64,000 nucleotides of DNA from an uncultured Eubacteriales bacterium (GCA_900542445.1 UQNN01000007.1:88886-152885), one strand, 5' to 3'. Shown: positions 1 through 8,996, numbered from the stretch's first letter. Numbers and translations are program-made. The notes: a model not told the origin generated them from the letters alone.

Positions 1-1
1 C

Positions 2-391
2 ATCGACAGTCTCAAGCGCAAGCAGTTCGTCAAGGGCGTTTTGCAGCTGAGCGAGGAAGGCGCGATTCAGACCTTCAAGCGGCCGGGCATCGGCTTTGAG
101 GAGATCATCGTCGGTGTGGTCGGCGTGCTTCAGTTTGAAGTGCTGGAACACCGTTTGAAGACGGAATACAACGCCGAAATCCGCCGCCAGCAGCTCCCCT
201 ACCGCTTTGTGCGCTGGATCACCAAAACACCGAAAGCGATCGAGGATTTGAAGCTTTCCAGCACCTCTTCGTTAGCGAAGGACGCGCGCGACCGCGACGT
301 GATTCTTTTTGAAAACGAGTGGTCAATTCGCTGGGCGCTGGAAAACAACGAAGGCCTGGAGCTGGCGGAAACCGCGTCGAGGCTGGGGTGA
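2..391 (+). CDS. prfC: Peptide chain release factor 3, C-terminal part
   Basis: Only the last 129 residues are in the window; the reading frame is open from base 2 and stops at a TGA at 389-391. RF3 is the class II release-factor GTPase that removes RF1/RF2 from the ribosome after termination. The fragment carries the C-terminal signature GVLQFEVLEHRL followed by YNAEIRR, and the spacing to the C-terminus is normal for RF3. The G domain lies upstream of the window. The stop is followed within five bases by a family A repeat and then by the related GTPase typA. The family call is secure; nothing can be said about the start or promoter. Confidence 0.93.
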   Translation: MDSLKRKQFVKGVLQLSEEGAIQTFKRPGIGFEEIIVGVVGVLQFEVLEHRLKTEYNAEIRRQQLPYRFVRWITKTPKAIEDLKLSSTSSLAKDARDRDVILFENEWSIRWALENNEGLELAETASRLG

Positions 392-395
392 TGTC

Positions 396-550
396 GGGGC
401 TTTGCCCCGAACCCCAGCAGGAACCTGAGGTTCCTGCACCTCCCGCTTCTTTATCGCTTCGCGATAAAGGACATCAAATCATCCTTTATACGGGAAGTCC
501 AGAAACCTCAGGTTTCTGGCGGAGTTTGAGGCAGAGCCTCAACGTCCCCC
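396..550. repeat. Family A modular palindromic repeat, copy A1 (full)
   Basis: The order of parts is a GGGGC-TTT-GCCCC hairpin, an AGGAACCT/AGGTTCCT hairpin, an inner hairpin (TTTATCGC/GCGATAAA), a second AGAAACCT/AGGTTTCT hairpin, a closing GAGGC-AGA-GCCTC hairpin and a terminal ACGTCCCCC. The two halves are inverted copies of each other. The same architecture recurs ten more times in this window. It fills nearly the whole prfC-typA gap. Confidence 0.85.
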
Positions 551-587
551 CGTTTACCATCAACCATATAGAAAGAAGGGCTTCCAT

Positions 588-2432
588 TTGGAAATGATTC
601 GTGAGAACATCCGCAATATCGCTATCATCGCGCACGTTGACCACGGCAAAACCACGCTCGTCAACGAAATGCTCAAGCAGGGCGGCGTTTTCCGCGAAAA
701 CCAGCAGGTCGCCGACCGCGTGATGGACAACAATGCCATCGAAAAAGAGCGCGGCATCACCATTCTGGCGAAGAATACCTCCATGTATTATAAGGACGTG
801 AAGATCAACGTCGTCGATACCCCCGGCCACGCCGATTTCGGCGGCGAGGTTGAGCGCGTGCTCAAGATGGTGGACGGCGTGCTGCTGCTCATCGACTCGT
901 TTGAAGGCCCGATGCCGCAGACCCGTTTCGTGCTCCAGCATGCGCTGGCGCTCGGCCTGCCGGTCATCATCGTCATCAACAAGATGGATCGTCCGGACGC
1001 GCGCTGCGAAGAGGTCTATAACGAGGCGTTCGACCTGATGATCGACCTCGGCGCGGACGAGAGCCAGCTCGATACCCCGGTCGTTTACGCCAGCGCCCGC
1101 GCGGGCACGGCGACCCTCGACCCGAACGAGCCGAGCAGCGATCTGCGTCCGCTGTTTGAAACCATCCTTCAATACATTCCCGCTCCGAAGGGTGATCCGG
1201 ATGCCCCGGCGCAGATGCTCATCTCCACCATCGACTACAACGAGTTCGTCGGCCGTATCGGTATCGGCCGCATCACCCGCGGCACGCTCAAGCTCAACAG
1301 CATGGCGACCCGCTGCAATAACCTCAACCCCGATCTCCACGAGAACTTCCGCCTGAGCAGCCTGTTCGCGTTCGAGGGCCTCAAGCGCGTGCCGGTCGAA
1401 AGTGCCAGCATGGGTGAAATCGTCGCCGTCACGGGTATCGAAGATATCATGATCGGCGATACCATCTGCGCGCCGGATGCCGTCGATCCGCTGCCCTTCG
1501 TCAAGATCACCGAGCCGACCGTCGCCATGACCTTCTCCGTCAACGACAGCCCGTTTGCCGGCCGTGAGGGGACTTACGTCACCTCCCGCCACCTGCGCGC
1601 CCGCCTGATGCGCGAGCTTCAGACCGACGTTTCCCTCCGCGTGGAGGAGACCGACTCCGCCGATTCCTTCCGCGTCAGCGGCCGCGGCGAGCTTCACCTC
1701 TCCGTCCTCATCGAGAATATGCGCCGCCAGGGCTATGAATTCCAGGTTTCCAAGCCGGAAGTGCTGTTCCACTACGACGAGAACGGCAATAAGCTGGAGC
1801 CGATGGAAAAGATGGTCGCCGACGTGCCCAGCGAGTACGCGGGCGCCGTCATCGAGAAAATCGGCCGCCGCCGCGGCGTGCTGGATAACATGACCGGCAC
1901 CGACCGCGTGCGCCTTGAGTTCACCGTGCCGAGCCGCGGCCTGTTCGGCTACCGCAGCGAGTTCATGACCGATACCCGCGGCGAGGGCGTCATGAGCGCC
2001 GTGTTCGATCACTATGAGCCGTATAAGGGCGATATCCCGCACCGTAACGTCGGCGCGCTGGTCTCCACCGAAACGGGCGACGCGGTCATGTACGGCCTGT
2101 TCTACGCGCAGGATCGCGGCACGCTGTTCTGCGGCCCGAATACCGCCGTCTATACCGGCATGATCGTCGGTCAGAACGCGCGTCAGGGCGATATCGACGT
2201 CAATGTCTGCCGCCAGAAGCACCTGACCTCCATCCGTAACGCTGCCGGCGCTGAGACCGCGATGAAGCTTACCTCCATGCGTACCCTGACGCTGGAAGAG
2301 TGCCTGGAGTTCATCGATGACGATGAGCTGCTGGAAATCACCCCCAAGAGCCTGCGTATGCGTAAGCGTGTGCTCGAAACCGAACTCCGTAAGAAGCTCG
2401 CCGCTAAAAAGCGCGCCGAAGCCAATAACTGA
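588..2432 (+). CDS. typA: Ribosome-associated GTPase TypA/BipA
   Basis: A translational GTPase that binds the 70S ribosome and helps assembly and stress adaptation. The 614 residues are the usual BipA length. The G domain is at the N-terminus: AHVDHGKTT (P-loop) near residue 16, RGIT (switch I), DTPGHADF (G3) and NKMD (G4). EF-G-like domains II, III and V and the BipA C-terminal domain follow. The TTG at 588 lies 7 bases after AGAAGGG (574-580); an ATG at 594, two codons later, is the alternative but is 13 bases from the same site. It lies just downstream of prfC across repeat A1 and ends before a strong terminator. Confidence 0.95.
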   Translation: MEMIRENIRNIAIIAHVDHGKTTLVNEMLKQGGVFRENQQVADRVMDNNAIEKERGITILAKNTSMYYKDVKINVVDTPGHADFGGEVERVLKMVDGVLLLIDSFEGPMPQTRFVLQHALALGLPVIIVINKMDRPDARCEEVYNEAFDLMIDLGADESQLDTPVVYASARAGTATLDPNEPSSDLRPLFETILQYIPAPKGDPDAPAQMLISTIDYNEFVGRIGIGRITRGTLKLNSMATRCNNLNPDLHENFRLSSLFAFEGLKRVPVESASMGEIVAVTGIEDIMIGDTICAPDAVDPLPFVKITEPTVAMTFSVNDSPFAGREGTYVTSRHLRARLMRELQTDVSLRVEETDSADSFRVSGRGELHLSVLIENMRRQGYEFQVSKPEVLFHYDENGNKLEPMEKMVADVPSEYAGAVIEKIGRRRGVLDNMTGTDRVRLEFTVPSRGLFGYRSEFMTDTRGEGVMSAVFDHYEPYKGDIPHRNVGALVSTETGDAVMYGLFYAQDRGTLFCGPNTAVYTGMIVGQNARQGDIDVNVCRQKHLTSIRNAAGAETAMKLTSMRTLTLEECLEFIDDDELLEITPKSLRMRKRVLETELRKKLAAKKRAEANN

Positions 2433-2464
2433 TAGATTTCGGTTTATCGCCGCGAAGCGAAGAA

Positions 2465-2520
2465 GGGAGTCTGAGGGGCACGCCCCTCAGGCAGGTATGG
2501 GCGGCAGCCCATCGTCCCCC
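2465..2520. repeat. Family A repeat, copy A2 (half element)
   Basis: This is a 3' half of the family A element: GGGAGT, a hairpin CTGAGGGG-CA-CGCCCCTCAG, a GGGC-GGCA-GCCC hairpin and the terminal CGTCCCCC shared with copy A1. The base sequence of the stems differs from other copies while the architecture is kept. It lies between the typA stop and the typA terminator. Confidence 0.6.
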
Positions 2521-2610
2521 ATCGCGAAGCGATCCATAAAAAAACAGAGTTTCAGAGCAGACTGCGAAGCAGTCTACGATTGAAACGGCTTCAAACTGTA
2601 AATCCATTCG

Positions 2611-2642
2611 TCCGACCGAGCTTCCCCCGGTCGGATTTTTTT
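2611..2642 (+). terminator. Rho-independent terminator after typA
   Basis: Perfect 8-bp stem TCCGACCG / CGGTCGGA with a 9-base loop, followed by seven T. Confidence 0.88.
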
Positions 2643-2719
2643 GTATATCTCCCACTCCTCAGCCCGCATTGCCTGTTTCGCCGCTTTCTGCTATAATCAT
2701 CCTCAAAGGAGGCACTTTC

Positions 2720-3898
2720 ATGAGCACAATCGTCTTTTTCTGCATCCCCGCCTACGGCCACACCAACCCGACGCTAGGCGTTGTGCGTGAGCTTGCCGCG
2801 CGGGGGCATAAAGTCGTCTACTATTCCTATGACACCATGCGCAAGCCGATTGAAGCGGCGGGCGCGGCGTTTGTCTCCTGCAACGCTTACGACGCGGAGC
2901 AACGCCTTTCCCCCAAGGACGGCGAACGATTAGGCAGAGATTTGGCTTTTTCCACCCAAGTGCTCGTCGATACCACGCTGGCGCTCGACAACGCGATTCT
3001 GAGCGACATGCGCGCGCTTGCGCCGGATTGCATCGTCGCGGATTCTATGGCGCTCTGGGGCAAGCTCATCGCCAAAAAGCTGGACATTCCGTTCGTGTCC
3101 TCCACAACGACGTTCGCCTTCAACCGCTATTCCGCGAAAATCATGAAGCAAAGCCCCGCTCAGCTCTTTGGCATGCTCGTCTCCATGCCGAAAATCGGCA
3201 GGGAAATCAAGCGCCTGCAAGCGGCGGGCTATCCGGTCAAGAGCGTGCTGGATATCATTCAAAACGACGAAAACCTGGATACGCTTGTCTATACCTCGCC
3301 CGAATTTCAGCCGTGCGCCGACACGTTTCCCGCCGCGCACTATGCTTTCGTCGGCCCGTCCATCCGCCCGGCGGAAATGCGTATGGAGAAGTCCGCGCAG
3401 CCGCTTGTCTACATCTCGCTGGGCACGGTTGTCAACGATCAGCTTGCGTTTTACCAGCAATGCGTCGCCGCACTGGCGGACGGCCCCTGCCGCGTCATCC
3501 TCTCCATCGGCGAACAGGTGAAGCCCGCCGCGCTGGGCACGCTGCCCGGCAACGTCGAAGTCCACGCGCATGTGGATCAAATCGCCGTGCTGCAAATCGC
3601 CGACGTGTTTCTCACCCATTGCGGCATGAACAGCGCCAGCGAAGCCCTGTATTTCGGCGTGCCGCTGGTCATGTTTCCGCAAACGCCGGAGCAGGGCGGC
3701 GTGTGCACGCGCGTGCTTGAGCTTGGCGCAGGCGTGAAGCTCGACAAGCCGGAAGCTGCATCCATCCGGAAAGCGATTGACAAAGTGCTTTCCAACTCCA
3801 CCTATCGTGAAAAAGCCGCCGAAATCTCCAAGGGCTTCCGCAGATGCGCAGGCGCAAAGGGCGCGGCGGAGAAGATTTTGTCGGTTATCAGTAAATAA
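2720..3898 (+). CDS. MGT-family UDP-glycosyltransferase (GT1, YjiC-like)
   Basis: A 392-residue GT1 enzyme of the macrolide glycosyltransferase type, which moves a sugar from a UDP-sugar to a small lipophilic acceptor. The N-terminal acceptor-side Rossmann domain opens with IVFFCIPAYGHTNPTLG. The nucleotide-sugar signature near the C-terminus reads HCGMNSASEALYFGVPLV followed by FPQTPEQ. The start at 2720 is set by AAAGGAGG at 2705-2712; an upstream in-frame extension has no ribosome site. It is monocistronic, between two terminators. The acceptor cannot be told from sequence; xenobiotic or antibiotic inactivation is only a family-based possibility. Confidence 0.88.
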   Translation: MSTIVFFCIPAYGHTNPTLGVVRELAARGHKVVYYSYDTMRKPIEAAGAAFVSCNAYDAEQRLSPKDGERLGRDLAFSTQVLVDTTLALDNAILSDMRALAPDCIVADSMALWGKLIAKKLDIPFVSSTTTFAFNRYSAKIMKQSPAQLFGMLVSMPKIGREIKRLQAAGYPVKSVLDIIQNDENLDTLVYTSPEFQPCADTFPAAHYAFVGPSIRPAEMRMEKSAQPLVYISLGTVVNDQLAFYQQCVAALADGPCRVILSIGEQVKPAALGTLPGNVEVHAHVDQIAVLQIADVFLTHCGMNSASEALYFGVPLVMFPQTPEQGGVCTRVLELGAGVKLDKPEAASIRKAIDKVLSNSTYREKAAEISKGFRRCAGAKGAAEKILSVISK

Positions 3899-3904
3899 AG
3901 AAAA

Positions 3905-3934
3905 GCATGGCTCGTCGTGAGTCATGCCTTTTTT
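3905..3934 (+). terminator. Rho-independent terminator after the MGT glycosyltransferase
   Basis: Stem GCATGGCTC / GAGTCATGC (one G-T pair), short loop, then a T run starting six bases after the stop codon's vicinity. Confidence 0.82.
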
Positions 3935-4172
3935 GTCATTTATCCCTGTAATGCGTTCCGCATAACAAATACTATCCACTTTCTTTTAGACTGACGGTTC
4001 TTTATCAATCTCCAAACCGTAAAAGCTTATGGTACATGAACAACCTCCTGTTTTGTTTCATACGCCATACGCCGTTTTTTCATTTTTGGTCTCTTTTTCT
4101 ATTTTTTACTTTGTTTAATTTCTTCCGTTATCATTCAATTTGTCATAGACTGCCAAACTTGCCCTCCGCCTA

Positions 4173-4202
4173 TTTACAACAACCGCTCTCTTGTGTTATC
4201 AT
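4173..4202 (+). promoter_or_regulatory. Candidate sigma-A promoter and structured leader for the 53-residue ORF
   Basis: TTTACA (4173-4178), an 18-base spacer and TATCAT (4197-4202). The roughly 100-base leader that follows can fold into two hairpins: ACAGAAG near 4210 with CTTCTGT near 4245, and TTTCTGT with ACAGAAA around 4260-4285, just before the ribosome site. The rest of 3935-4172 is A+T-rich and shows no convincing gene. Confidence 0.4.
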
Positions 4203-4300
4203 CTCTGCCAACAGAAGGAAAGCGCCGCAAAGCAGGCGTGAGCCGCTTCTGTTGATATAAGTTTCTGTTCCTGTATAGACAGAAAAAGGAGGTCTTTTTG

Positions 4301-4462
4301 ATGCTCAATGCGAATGTTGCTTTTGCGAACGGCGCAAATCATATCGGCGAGGTGCGCACGGTTTCCGTGCGGGAACTGGCCGGTGTGGCGGGCTTCATCT
4401 TCGGGATGGCGGTTTCCGTTGCCTTTGCGACGGGCCTTGCCCAGCTGATTGCGATGCTGTAA
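4301..4462 (+). CDS. 53-residue single-pass membrane microprotein, unrecognised
   Basis: A short ORF with a near-ideal ribosome site AAAGGAGGT (4286-4292) eight bases before the ATG. The protein has a polar N-terminal third (ending near GEVRTVSVREL) and then one hydrophobic helix of about 23 residues (AGVAGFIFGMAVSVAFATGL). It is set apart by its own candidate promoter, a structured leader and a strong downstream terminator, which together argue for a real gene. I do not recognise the family. The layout suits a small inner-membrane peptide, either a regulator or a toxin-like peptide. No partner gene is adjacent. Confidence 0.6.
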   Translation: MLNANVAFANGANHIGEVRTVSVRELAGVAGFIFGMAVSVAFATGLAQLIAML

Positions 4463-4552
4463 GCGGCCTGAAGCCGCATGCACATCCGCCCACGTGTGCC
4501 GGCTCTCAATAAGGGGCGCACGCAGGCGAACTTTGTGTAATTCCTCATAAAG

Positions 4553-4602
4553 AAAAAAGACCGAAGTCTGCGGCTGAACCGGCGCGCAGCTTCGGTCTTT
4601 TT
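4553..4602. terminator. Bidirectional terminator between convergent genes
   Basis: Long stem AAAAAGACCGAAG...CTTCGGTCTTTTT extended by CTGCG/CGCAG, with A and T tracts at the two ends. It can stop transcription from both sides, between the microprotein gene (plus) and the membrane-protein gene (minus). Confidence 0.88.
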
Positions 4603-4606
4603 GCGT

Positions 4607-5089
4607 TCACAAAATCATCGCCATCAGCCAGCAGACGAGCGCGCCCACCGCGGGATAGAAAATCAGCGTCACCAACCATTTCTTGACGTGCACCTTCACG
4701 GGGATATACGGCATCAAATCCTCCGTCCCCGGAATCACCCACGCCTTCGTATGGCCCACCCAAAGGCCGTCGATGCAGATTCGGTCAAAGAATCCCATGA
4801 TCCAGAAAATCGCCACCAGCTGCAAAAAGCTTTGCTCAAAGCCCCGCGCGCCGTTGATGACAAACACGCAGATCATCGTATAGCCGAAGTAGAACAGCAG
4901 GCCGCCCAGCTTAAAGCGCTTGCCCCCTTTTTTAATATCCGCTTCCGTGGTCAAGCCCAGCTTGACCGCCCTGTCCTGAACCGCCTTATCATACAGAAAA
5001 ACCATATGCACCGCACCGTTTCGGATTCCCCACGCGCAGCTGAGATACAGGCATACGCTCAAAATGATGCCTTCGATGATAACCTTCAT
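4607..5089 (-). CDS. Conserved small integral membrane protein, unknown function
   Basis: 160 residues with about four hydrophobic segments: a helix at the very N-terminus, two adjacent helices around residues 60-105 and one at the C-terminus. A lysine-rich stretch (KKGGKRF) lies at the cytoplasmic side before helix 2. I do not recognise a named family or catalytic motif. AGAGGA lies 8 bases before the ATG. It is the last gene of a four-gene run (GH13, mscS, DUF4177-like, this gene), 20 bases after the DUF4177-like stop, and ends at a bidirectional terminator. Function unknown; an envelope role is inferred from topology and from mscS nearby. Confidence 0.75.
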   Translation of the reverse strand: MKVIIEGIILSVCLYLSCAWGIRNGAVHMVFLYDKAVQDRAVKLGLTTEADIKKGGKRFKLGGLLFYFGYTMICVFVINGARGFEQSFLQLVAIFWIMGFFDRICIDGLWVGHTKAWVIPGTEDLMPYIPVKVHVKKWLVTLIFYPAVGALVCWLMAMIL

Positions 5090-5115
5090 TACAAAGTTCC
5101 TCTCTTGTGCTGCGA

Positions 5116-5295
5116 TTATTTTTCCTTAAAGAAGATGCCGATCATCACGCCGCCCAAATCGTTGGGCGAAATGACCTGCTGCAATTCCCATCCCTCGGCG
5201 ACAAGCGCGTTGATGTTCTCTTCCATCTGCGCCAAATCCTTGTCGCGGGACATGTGAATGGCCTTGTTCAGATTGACGACTTTGTATTCTTTCAT
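5116..5295 (-). CDS. DUF4177-like small protein (59 residues)
   Basis: A short ORF starting MKEYKVVNL, with the pattern LVAEGWELQQVI in its second half. The 'YKVV...L...GWEL' layout is what DUF4177 family proteins show: small alpha/beta proteins of unknown function, often encoded in Firmicutes operons. It is 30 bases downstream of mscS and 26 bases upstream of the membrane-protein start, so it is probably co-transcribed. The ribosome site is weak (GGAAGAAAA). There are no transmembrane or signal segments. Confidence 0.7.
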   Translation of the reverse strand: MKEYKVVNLNKAIHMSRDKDLAQMEENINALVAEGWELQQVISPNDLGGVMIGIFFKEK

Positions 5296-5325
5296 GTGTT
5301 TTTTCTTCCGTTCGGGGGCGTTTTT

Positions 5326-6159
5326 TTACACGTCTCCATTTTTGATATAGGTCGAATCCGACAGCACGACGATGTTTCGCGCTTTCAGCTCCTGCCGAAT
5401 CAGCAGCATGAACCGATAATAGACGTCCCAATAGGCTTCGGTCGGCACGTAGACGCGCGCGACGTATTCAATCGCGCCCGTCTGATAGGCGTTGATGCCG
5501 ACGAACGGCGGCTCGGCGGATTCATAGCCCTCCGCAGCACGCTTGCAGGCCGCCATCAGCGCCTCCAGCGCCGTGTCGGTGTCGATTTCAAAGCCGAGCC
5601 AGAGCTTCGCGTCCACGCGCCGATACGCCTTTTCCGTATAATTGACGATGCGTTCGGCAGAAAGCTCCTTGTTGGGAATCATCACGGTCTTGTTATCCGG
5701 CGTGACCAGATGAGTATACATCAGCCCGATTCGTTCCACCGTGCCCTCCGCCTTCTCCGTGCTGATGAAACTGCCCGCGGCAAACGGCTTGGCGAGCAGA
5801 ATCACCATGCCGCTGACCACGTTCGCCAGCACATCCTGCACGGAGAGCGAAACGGCCAGCGCGAATAAACTCAGCAGCGCCACCAGGCTGGTAATCGGCA
5901 CATCCAGCTGACCCGCCACCATCGTGACGAGCACGATGACCATCACAATTCGCGCCGCCGCCGTCAGAAAGCTCAGCATCGCCTTATCCAGCGGCAGTTT
6001 GGCCACCAGCCGGTTGAGCGCCCGCATGACGATTTTGATGACGACTGCGCCGATGACGAGCGTCAGCCCCGCGCCGAGCCATTTATCCATCGTTGCGTTG
6101 TGCAGCGCGCCGACGACCTCTGTCACCTGTTCCGGCGTAAACGCTTCTTCCGTATTCAT
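5326..6159 (-). CDS. mscS: Small-conductance mechanosensitive channel, MscS family
   Basis: 277 residues, the size of the minimal three-helix MscS. Hydrophobic helices lie near residues 28-46, 62-84 and 90-125; the third, pore-lining one is the characteristic Ala/Gly-rich stretch (LFALAVSLSVQDVLANVVSG). The cytoplasmic beta domain follows, with PFAAGSFI and the conserved PNKEL segment. It gates on membrane tension and releases osmolytes at osmotic downshift. Its ATG overlaps the stop of the upstream GH13 gene by four bases, so the two are translationally coupled. Confidence 0.94.
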   Translation of the reverse strand: MNTEEAFTPEQVTEVVGALHNATMDKWLGAGLTLVIGAVVIKIVMRALNRLVAKLPLDKAMLSFLTAAARIVMVIVLVTMVAGQLDVPITSLVALLSLFALAVSLSVQDVLANVVSGMVILLAKPFAAGSFISTEKAEGTVERIGLMYTHLVTPDNKTVMIPNKELSAERIVNYTEKAYRRVDAKLWLGFEIDTDTALEALMAACKRAAEGYESAEPPFVGINAYQTGAIEYVARVYVPTEAYWDVYYRFMLLIRQELKARNIVVLSDSTYIKNGDV

Positions 6160-7916
6160 GCCTCAGCCCTTCCAAGCGCCACGCCTTCGCACGCGCCCAG
6201 CGTGAGCGTCACATAGCCGCCCTGCACCTTATGCGTTTTGCCGCTGAGCAGGTCGCAAACCGTCTTGCAGGCCGCCAATTCTTCCGGCACGCGCACCATG
6301 CGGCGAATCGCCTGATCGGTCGTATTCAGCGCGCAAAGCACCGTTTCCTTTTCCGTCTGCCGTAGATAGGCATACAGGCCGTCCTCGCCGACTTCCCACG
6401 TCTTGAGCGTGCCTTCGCGCAAAACCTCGCTGGCGTTTCGCATGTGCGTCAGACGCTTGTAATAGGCCAGCATCGCGTTGCCGTTCACCTTGTCCCACGT
6501 CATGCTCCGTCGGCAGTCCGGATCGGGGCCGCCGCGCATGCCCAGCTCGTCGCCGTAATAGATCACGGGCACGCCGGGATGCGTCATCTGGAAAAACGCC
6601 GCCGCGCGCATGGATTTCACGCGCCCGCCGCAGCGGGTCAGCATGCGCGCCGTATCGTGGCTGGACAGGAAATTCCACATGGAGTTCTGCACCTCCTGCG
6701 GATAGAGCATCATCGCGCGGTTGATGCCCGCGTCGAACTGCGCCAGCGACCAGCGGCGGTCGGCAAAGAATTTCCAAATTGCTTCGGAGAGCACGTAGTG
6801 CATCGTGCCGTCGAACATGTCGCCGACGGTACACCACTCGCGCGAATCATGCCAGCACTCGGCGATCATGATCGCATTCGGGTTTGCCGCCATCACGGCG
6901 CGGCGGAACTGCCGCCAGAAATCGGGGTAGACCTCCGGCGAAACGTCCAGCCGCCAGCCGTCCACATGCGCTTCCCGCAGCCAATAGCGCCCCACGTCGA
7001 GGAAATACGCCGCGCAGGCCTCGTTCTGCATATTCAGTTTGGGCATGTAGGCCCACTTCTCGCCGAAAGTCATATAGCCGCAGGGATACTGCTCGCCGAA
7101 GAAGAACCAGTCGTAGTATTCCGAACCCTTGCCCTTCTCCATGGCGTCCTTAAACGGCGCAAAGCCAAGGCCACAGTGGTTGAATACGCCGTCGAGCACA
7201 ATGCGGATGCCCTTTTCATGCAGCGCGTCGGCCAAATTGCGCAGATCCTCCAGCGTGCCCAGCAGCGGATCGATCTGATAATAGTCGAACGTGTTATAGC
7301 GGTGGGACGTGTCGGACAGGAAAATCGGCGTCATATACACCACGCCTACGCCCAGTTCGGCCAAATACGGCACAGCTTCCAGAATGCCCTTAAGGTTACC
7401 GCCGAAGCGGTATTCGTTCGCCACACGCTTGCTGCCCCACGGCTCGACGGTCTCTTCGCCCGGCACATCCACGCGACGGAAGCGATCCGGGAAAATCTGA
7501 TAGCCGACGCACCCGCGCGCCCATTGCGGCTTCTCTTTGGCCGGGTAGGCGTGCGCGTAGTGGAAGCCATTCACCCATTCGGGCTTCTCCGGCACGGCGC
7601 GCGTGCCGTCCGCGTCGTGCAGCAGCGTCACATCGCCCGCGCGCAGGATAAAGGCATAGACAATGCGCGGGTCGTGCGGCCGAAACACCGCCTGCCAGAC
7701 CTCGTGGTTCTCGTCGCGCCACATGCGCTCCATCGGCGTATCCGTCGCGCGGGCAAAGGGTTCGCCCTCGGCGTAGTGATCGGCATGGCGCAGCGTCACC
7801 GCGTCAAACTCGTTTGCGGCGGTCGTCAACCGGATGCAGACGCGCCCGTCGCTGAGCGTATGGCGGTCTTCCAGCCACGGCATGTGGCGAATTGCGGCAA
7901 TTTGCAAGCTCTTCAT
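6156..7916 (-). CDS. GH13 alpha-glycosidase, neopullulanase/cyclomaltodextrinase type
   Basis: A 586-residue GH13_20-like enzyme. About the first 120 residues look like the CBM34 beta-sandwich. The catalytic barrel opens with GYQIFPDRF, typical of neopullulanase and cyclomaltodextrinase. Catalytic motifs are DGVFNHCG, GWRLDVSPE (nucleophile Asp), MIAECWHD (acid/base Glu) and LSSHDTARM (transition-state Asp). No signal peptide is present, so it should act in the cytoplasm on imported maltodextrins, cyclodextrins or glycogen fragments. AAAGGA precedes the ATG. It heads the operon with mscS. Exact substrate preference within GH13_20 cannot be read from sequence. Confidence 0.92.
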   Translation of the reverse strand: MKSLQIAAIRHMPWLEDRHTLSDGRVCIRLTTAANEFDAVTLRHADHYAEGEPFARATDTPMERMWRDENHEVWQAVFRPHDPRIVYAFILRAGDVTLLHDADGTRAVPEKPEWVNGFHYAHAYPAKEKPQWARGCVGYQIFPDRFRRVDVPGEETVEPWGSKRVANEYRFGGNLKGILEAVPYLAELGVGVVYMTPIFLSDTSHRYNTFDYYQIDPLLGTLEDLRNLADALHEKGIRIVLDGVFNHCGLGFAPFKDAMEKGKGSEYYDWFFFGEQYPCGYMTFGEKWAYMPKLNMQNEACAAYFLDVGRYWLREAHVDGWRLDVSPEVYPDFWRQFRRAVMAANPNAIMIAECWHDSREWCTVGDMFDGTMHYVLSEAIWKFFADRRWSLAQFDAGINRAMMLYPQEVQNSMWNFLSSHDTARMLTRCGGRVKSMRAAAFFQMTHPGVPVIYYGDELGMRGGPDPDCRRSMTWDKVNGNAMLAYYKRLTHMRNASEVLREGTLKTWEVGEDGLYAYLRQTEKETVLCALNTTDQAIRRMVRVPEELAACKTVCDLLSGKTHKVQGGYVTLTLGACEGVALGRAEA

Positions 7917-7979
7917 GTTTTTTCCTTTCTCACGCGCGGCACAATGTAGAAATCAATACTAGATTGTGCCGTACAATGG

Positions 7980-8008
7980 TTGACATACTTCGCAAAAAAA
8001 CTTATAAT
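7980..8008 (+). promoter_or_regulatory. Consensus sigma-A promoter for degV
   Basis: TTGACA (7980-7985), a 17-base spacer and TATAAT (8003-8008): both hexamers perfect. The start codon is 45 bases downstream. Confidence 0.9.
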
Positions 8009-8053
8009 AATAAAGAAAACAGATTTTGAACTGACGGAAATTGGGAGGCCCTT

Positions 8054-8899
8054 ATGATGATGATTCTTGCCGACAGCTGCTGCGACTTATCCCCCGAACT
8101 GCTCAAAAAGACGCAGGCCAGAGTCGCGCCGTTGACCATTACCATAGACGATACGCATTACGTGGACGACGGCACGGTAGATATCCCGCCGTATCTGGCT
8201 GCGATGAAGGCCAGCAAAAACCCGGTTCGCTCCGCCTGCCCGTCCCCGGATCTTTACGCCGAGGACATCAAGGCGGCGGACGACGACTGCTTCATCATCA
8301 CGCTGTCCTCCAAGCTTTCCGGCTCGCACAACGCGGCGGTGCTGGGCGTTCAGCTCGCAGAGGAAGACATGCCGGAAAAAAAGGTTCACGTCTTTGACAG
8401 CGAAAGCGCCAGCGCGGGCGAAACCTATCTCGCGCTGATGATTCACGACCTCATCGCCGCAGGCAAGAGCTTTGAGCAGATTGTCGAAACGGTTGAAGAG
8501 AAAATCCGCTCCATGCACACGCTGTTCGTGCTGGATTCGCTGGATAACCTCGTCAAAAATGGCCGCATCAGCAAGACTGTCGCCCTGCTGGCCAACGTGC
8601 TTTCCATCCGCCTGCTGATGAGTGACGACGGCCACGGCGCCATTAAAAACATCAGCAAGGCGCGCGGCATCAAGGGCGCGCTCACGCAGATGGTGGAAAC
8701 CTGCCGCAAGCACACCGAGGGTCTCGCGGCCGCCTCCCAGCGGCTCGTCATCTCCTACTGCAACTGCCCGGAACGCGCGCGGCAGGTGCGCGATATGATC
8801 CGCGAAAAGTGCCCCGCCATCGGCGAAATCGTCATGACCCCGACTTCCGCGCTCTCCTCGATGTACGCCAACGACGGCGGCGTCGTTATCGCGTATTGA
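8054..8899 (+). CDS. DegV family fatty-acid-binding protein
   Basis: 281 residues, the normal DegV length. The family opens with ILADSCCDL and has the lipid-carboxylate site TLSSKLSGS around residues 77-85, plus the typical later motif LDNLVKNGRIS. DegV/FakB-type proteins bind a fatty acid and can present it to a fatty-acid kinase for phospholipid synthesis; no fakA is visible here. Three consecutive ATG codons occur at 8054, 8057 and 8060; GGGAGG at 8043-8048 favours the first ones. Single-gene transcription unit with a perfect promoter and its own terminator. Confidence 0.92.
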   Translation: MMMILADSCCDLSPELLKKTQARVAPLTITIDDTHYVDDGTVDIPPYLAAMKASKNPVRSACPSPDLYAEDIKAADDDCFIITLSSKLSGSHNAAVLGVQLAEEDMPEKKVHVFDSESASAGETYLALMIHDLIAAGKSFEQIVETVEEKIRSMHTLFVLDSLDNLVKNGRISKTVALLANVLSIRLLMSDDGHGAIKNISKARGIKGALTQMVETCRKHTEGLAAASQRLVISYCNCPERARQVRDMIREKCPAIGEIVMTPTSALSSMYANDGGVVIAY

Positions 8900-8911
8900 T
8901 CTACTCGGTTT

Positions 8912-8955
8912 AAAAAGGACTCTTTTTCGAGCTTTCGGGAAAGAGCCCTTTTTTT
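8912..8955. terminator. Terminator after degV (probably bidirectional)
   Basis: AAAAAGG(A)CTCTTT pairs with AAAGAGCCCTTTTTTT, with A-rich and T-rich flanks, between the convergent degV and pgmB genes. Confidence 0.8.
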
Positions 8956-8963
8956 ATACGTCT

Positions 8964-8996
8964 ACTTCTTCAGTCAGCGAAGCTGGCTGAAGAAGT
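8964..8996. repeat. Family B-type hairpin at the pgmB stop (partial copy B1)
   Basis: ACTTCTTCAGTCAGC-GAA-GCTGGCTGAAGAAGT, a 15-bp stem with one wobble. GTCAGC-GAAGCTGAC is the end module of the family B repeats seen at 11.2, 28.7, 29.9, 60.6 and 62.3 kb. It touches the pgmB stop codon. Confidence 0.65.

Noticed and set aside
396..550. CRISPR array
   Set aside because: The repeats are palindromic modules in inverted pairs, not direct repeats with unique spacers, and no cas gene is present.
486..2222. Long minus-strand ORF across typA
   Set aside because: Mirror reading of a high-G+C gene; composition rich in His, Ala, Asp and Arg with no family motif. Many such shadow frames occur opposite real genes here.
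4036..4260. 74-residue plus-strand ORF rich in Phe/Leu
   Set aside because: It lies in an A+T-rich stretch, has no ribosome binding site and overlaps the predicted promoter and leader of the microprotein gene.
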